From Cytophagales bacterium (GTDB taxonomy: Bacteria > Bacteroidota > Bacteroidia > Cytophagales > Cyclobacteriaceae): a stretch of DNA of 6,454 nt. The position numbers and the translations under genes were made by a program. The DNA lies in NCBI GenBank assembly GCA_003500135.1, contig DNTA01000238.1:1-6454 (forward strand). The letters are read 5' to 3'. The notes beneath the pieces are model-generated. The model was not told where the DNA came from and did not search any database. It saw only the letters and a program-made list of their open reading frames with translations. Below are positions 6,308-6,454 of this stretch, one piece after another (position 1 is the stretch's first letter; each line of letters starts with the position of its first letter).

Positions 6308-6454
6308 TTACTGTAAATTGAGCCGGGCAGAAATGTCCAGCATACGTTCAATAGGTGCCTTTGCCTTTTCTATTTGCTCTTTAGAAAGCAATAATTCCGG
6401 TTGTTCATGTTTGAGGCACAAGTACAGTTTTTCCATTGTATTCAGCTTCATAAA
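6308..6454 (-). CDS. nadA: Quinolinate synthase, C-terminal end only
   Basis: The last 48 residues of a gene that begins outside the window. The peptide starts FMKLNTMEKLYLCLKHEQPE, continues through KAKAPIERMLDIS and ends NLQ-stop (TAA at 6310-6308). FMKLNT-x-EKLYLCL and P-x-ERML are what I know from the C-terminus of Bacteroidota NadA. NadA condenses iminoaspartate from NadB with dihydroxyacetone phosphate to quinolinate on a [4Fe-4S] cluster. The cluster cysteines are not in this tail, so intactness cannot be judged. Its position directly upstream of nadB, on the same strand, supports the call strongly. Confidence 0.9.
   Translation of the reverse strand, partial: FMKLNTMEKLYLCLKHEQPELLLSKEQIEKAKAPIERMLDISARLNLQ

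Noticed and set aside
1..6454. CRISPR array, tRNA or rRNA genes
   Set aside because: No regularly spaced repeats and no cloverleaf or rRNA-like conserved stretches were seen on either strand.

Overview
The window looks like a chromosomal segment of a Bacteroidetes/Bacteroidota bacterium. The evidence is the style of the proteins (a 2-oxoacid:ferredoxin oxidoreductase with fused gamma-alpha KorA and separate KorB, a Bacteroidota-like NadB, a secreted caspase-family protein), A-rich start regions with no strong Shine-Dalgarno sequences, and moderate GC genes separated by very AT-rich spacers. I cannot place it to genus.

Left part (1-415). Bases 1-225, read on the minus strand, encode the first 75 residues of an IS4-family transposase (DUF4372-type N-terminus) that runs off the window. 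Upstream of its start codon are two perfect inverted repeats. One of them overlaps the ATG and could hide it in a folded transcript. An extremely AT-rich spacer (about 91% A+T over 341-415) then leads to the next gene.

Middle-left (416-1665, plus strand) is a broken gene for a secreted or surface caspase-like (peptidase C14) protein. The reading passes through three frames. Three shifts, all one extra base and all at or next to homopolymer runs (T8, T6, and G4 or G3), split the protein, and there may be a fourth lesion just after the original ATG. The catalytic His (AGHG) and Cys (DVCFGG) codons are both still present but are in a different frame from the start of the gene. A small hairpin with a T-tract separates it from the converging gene korB.

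Right part (1721-6454, all minus strand) holds nadA (3' end only), nadB, korA and korB in transcription order. nadA and nadB make quinolinate for de novo NAD synthesis from aspartate. korA and korB encode a CoA- and ferredoxin-dependent 2-oxoacid (probably 2-oxoglutarate) oxidoreductase. nadA and nadB are 9 bases apart and in the same frame, with nadB starting at TTG. korA and korB overlap by 4 bases (ATGA). A 100-base gap separates nadB from korA, so they may form one operon or two.

No clearly new system is visible. The points most worth a second look are the decayed caspase gene next to an IS element, the fold over the transposase start codon, and the in-frame nadA/nadB junction.
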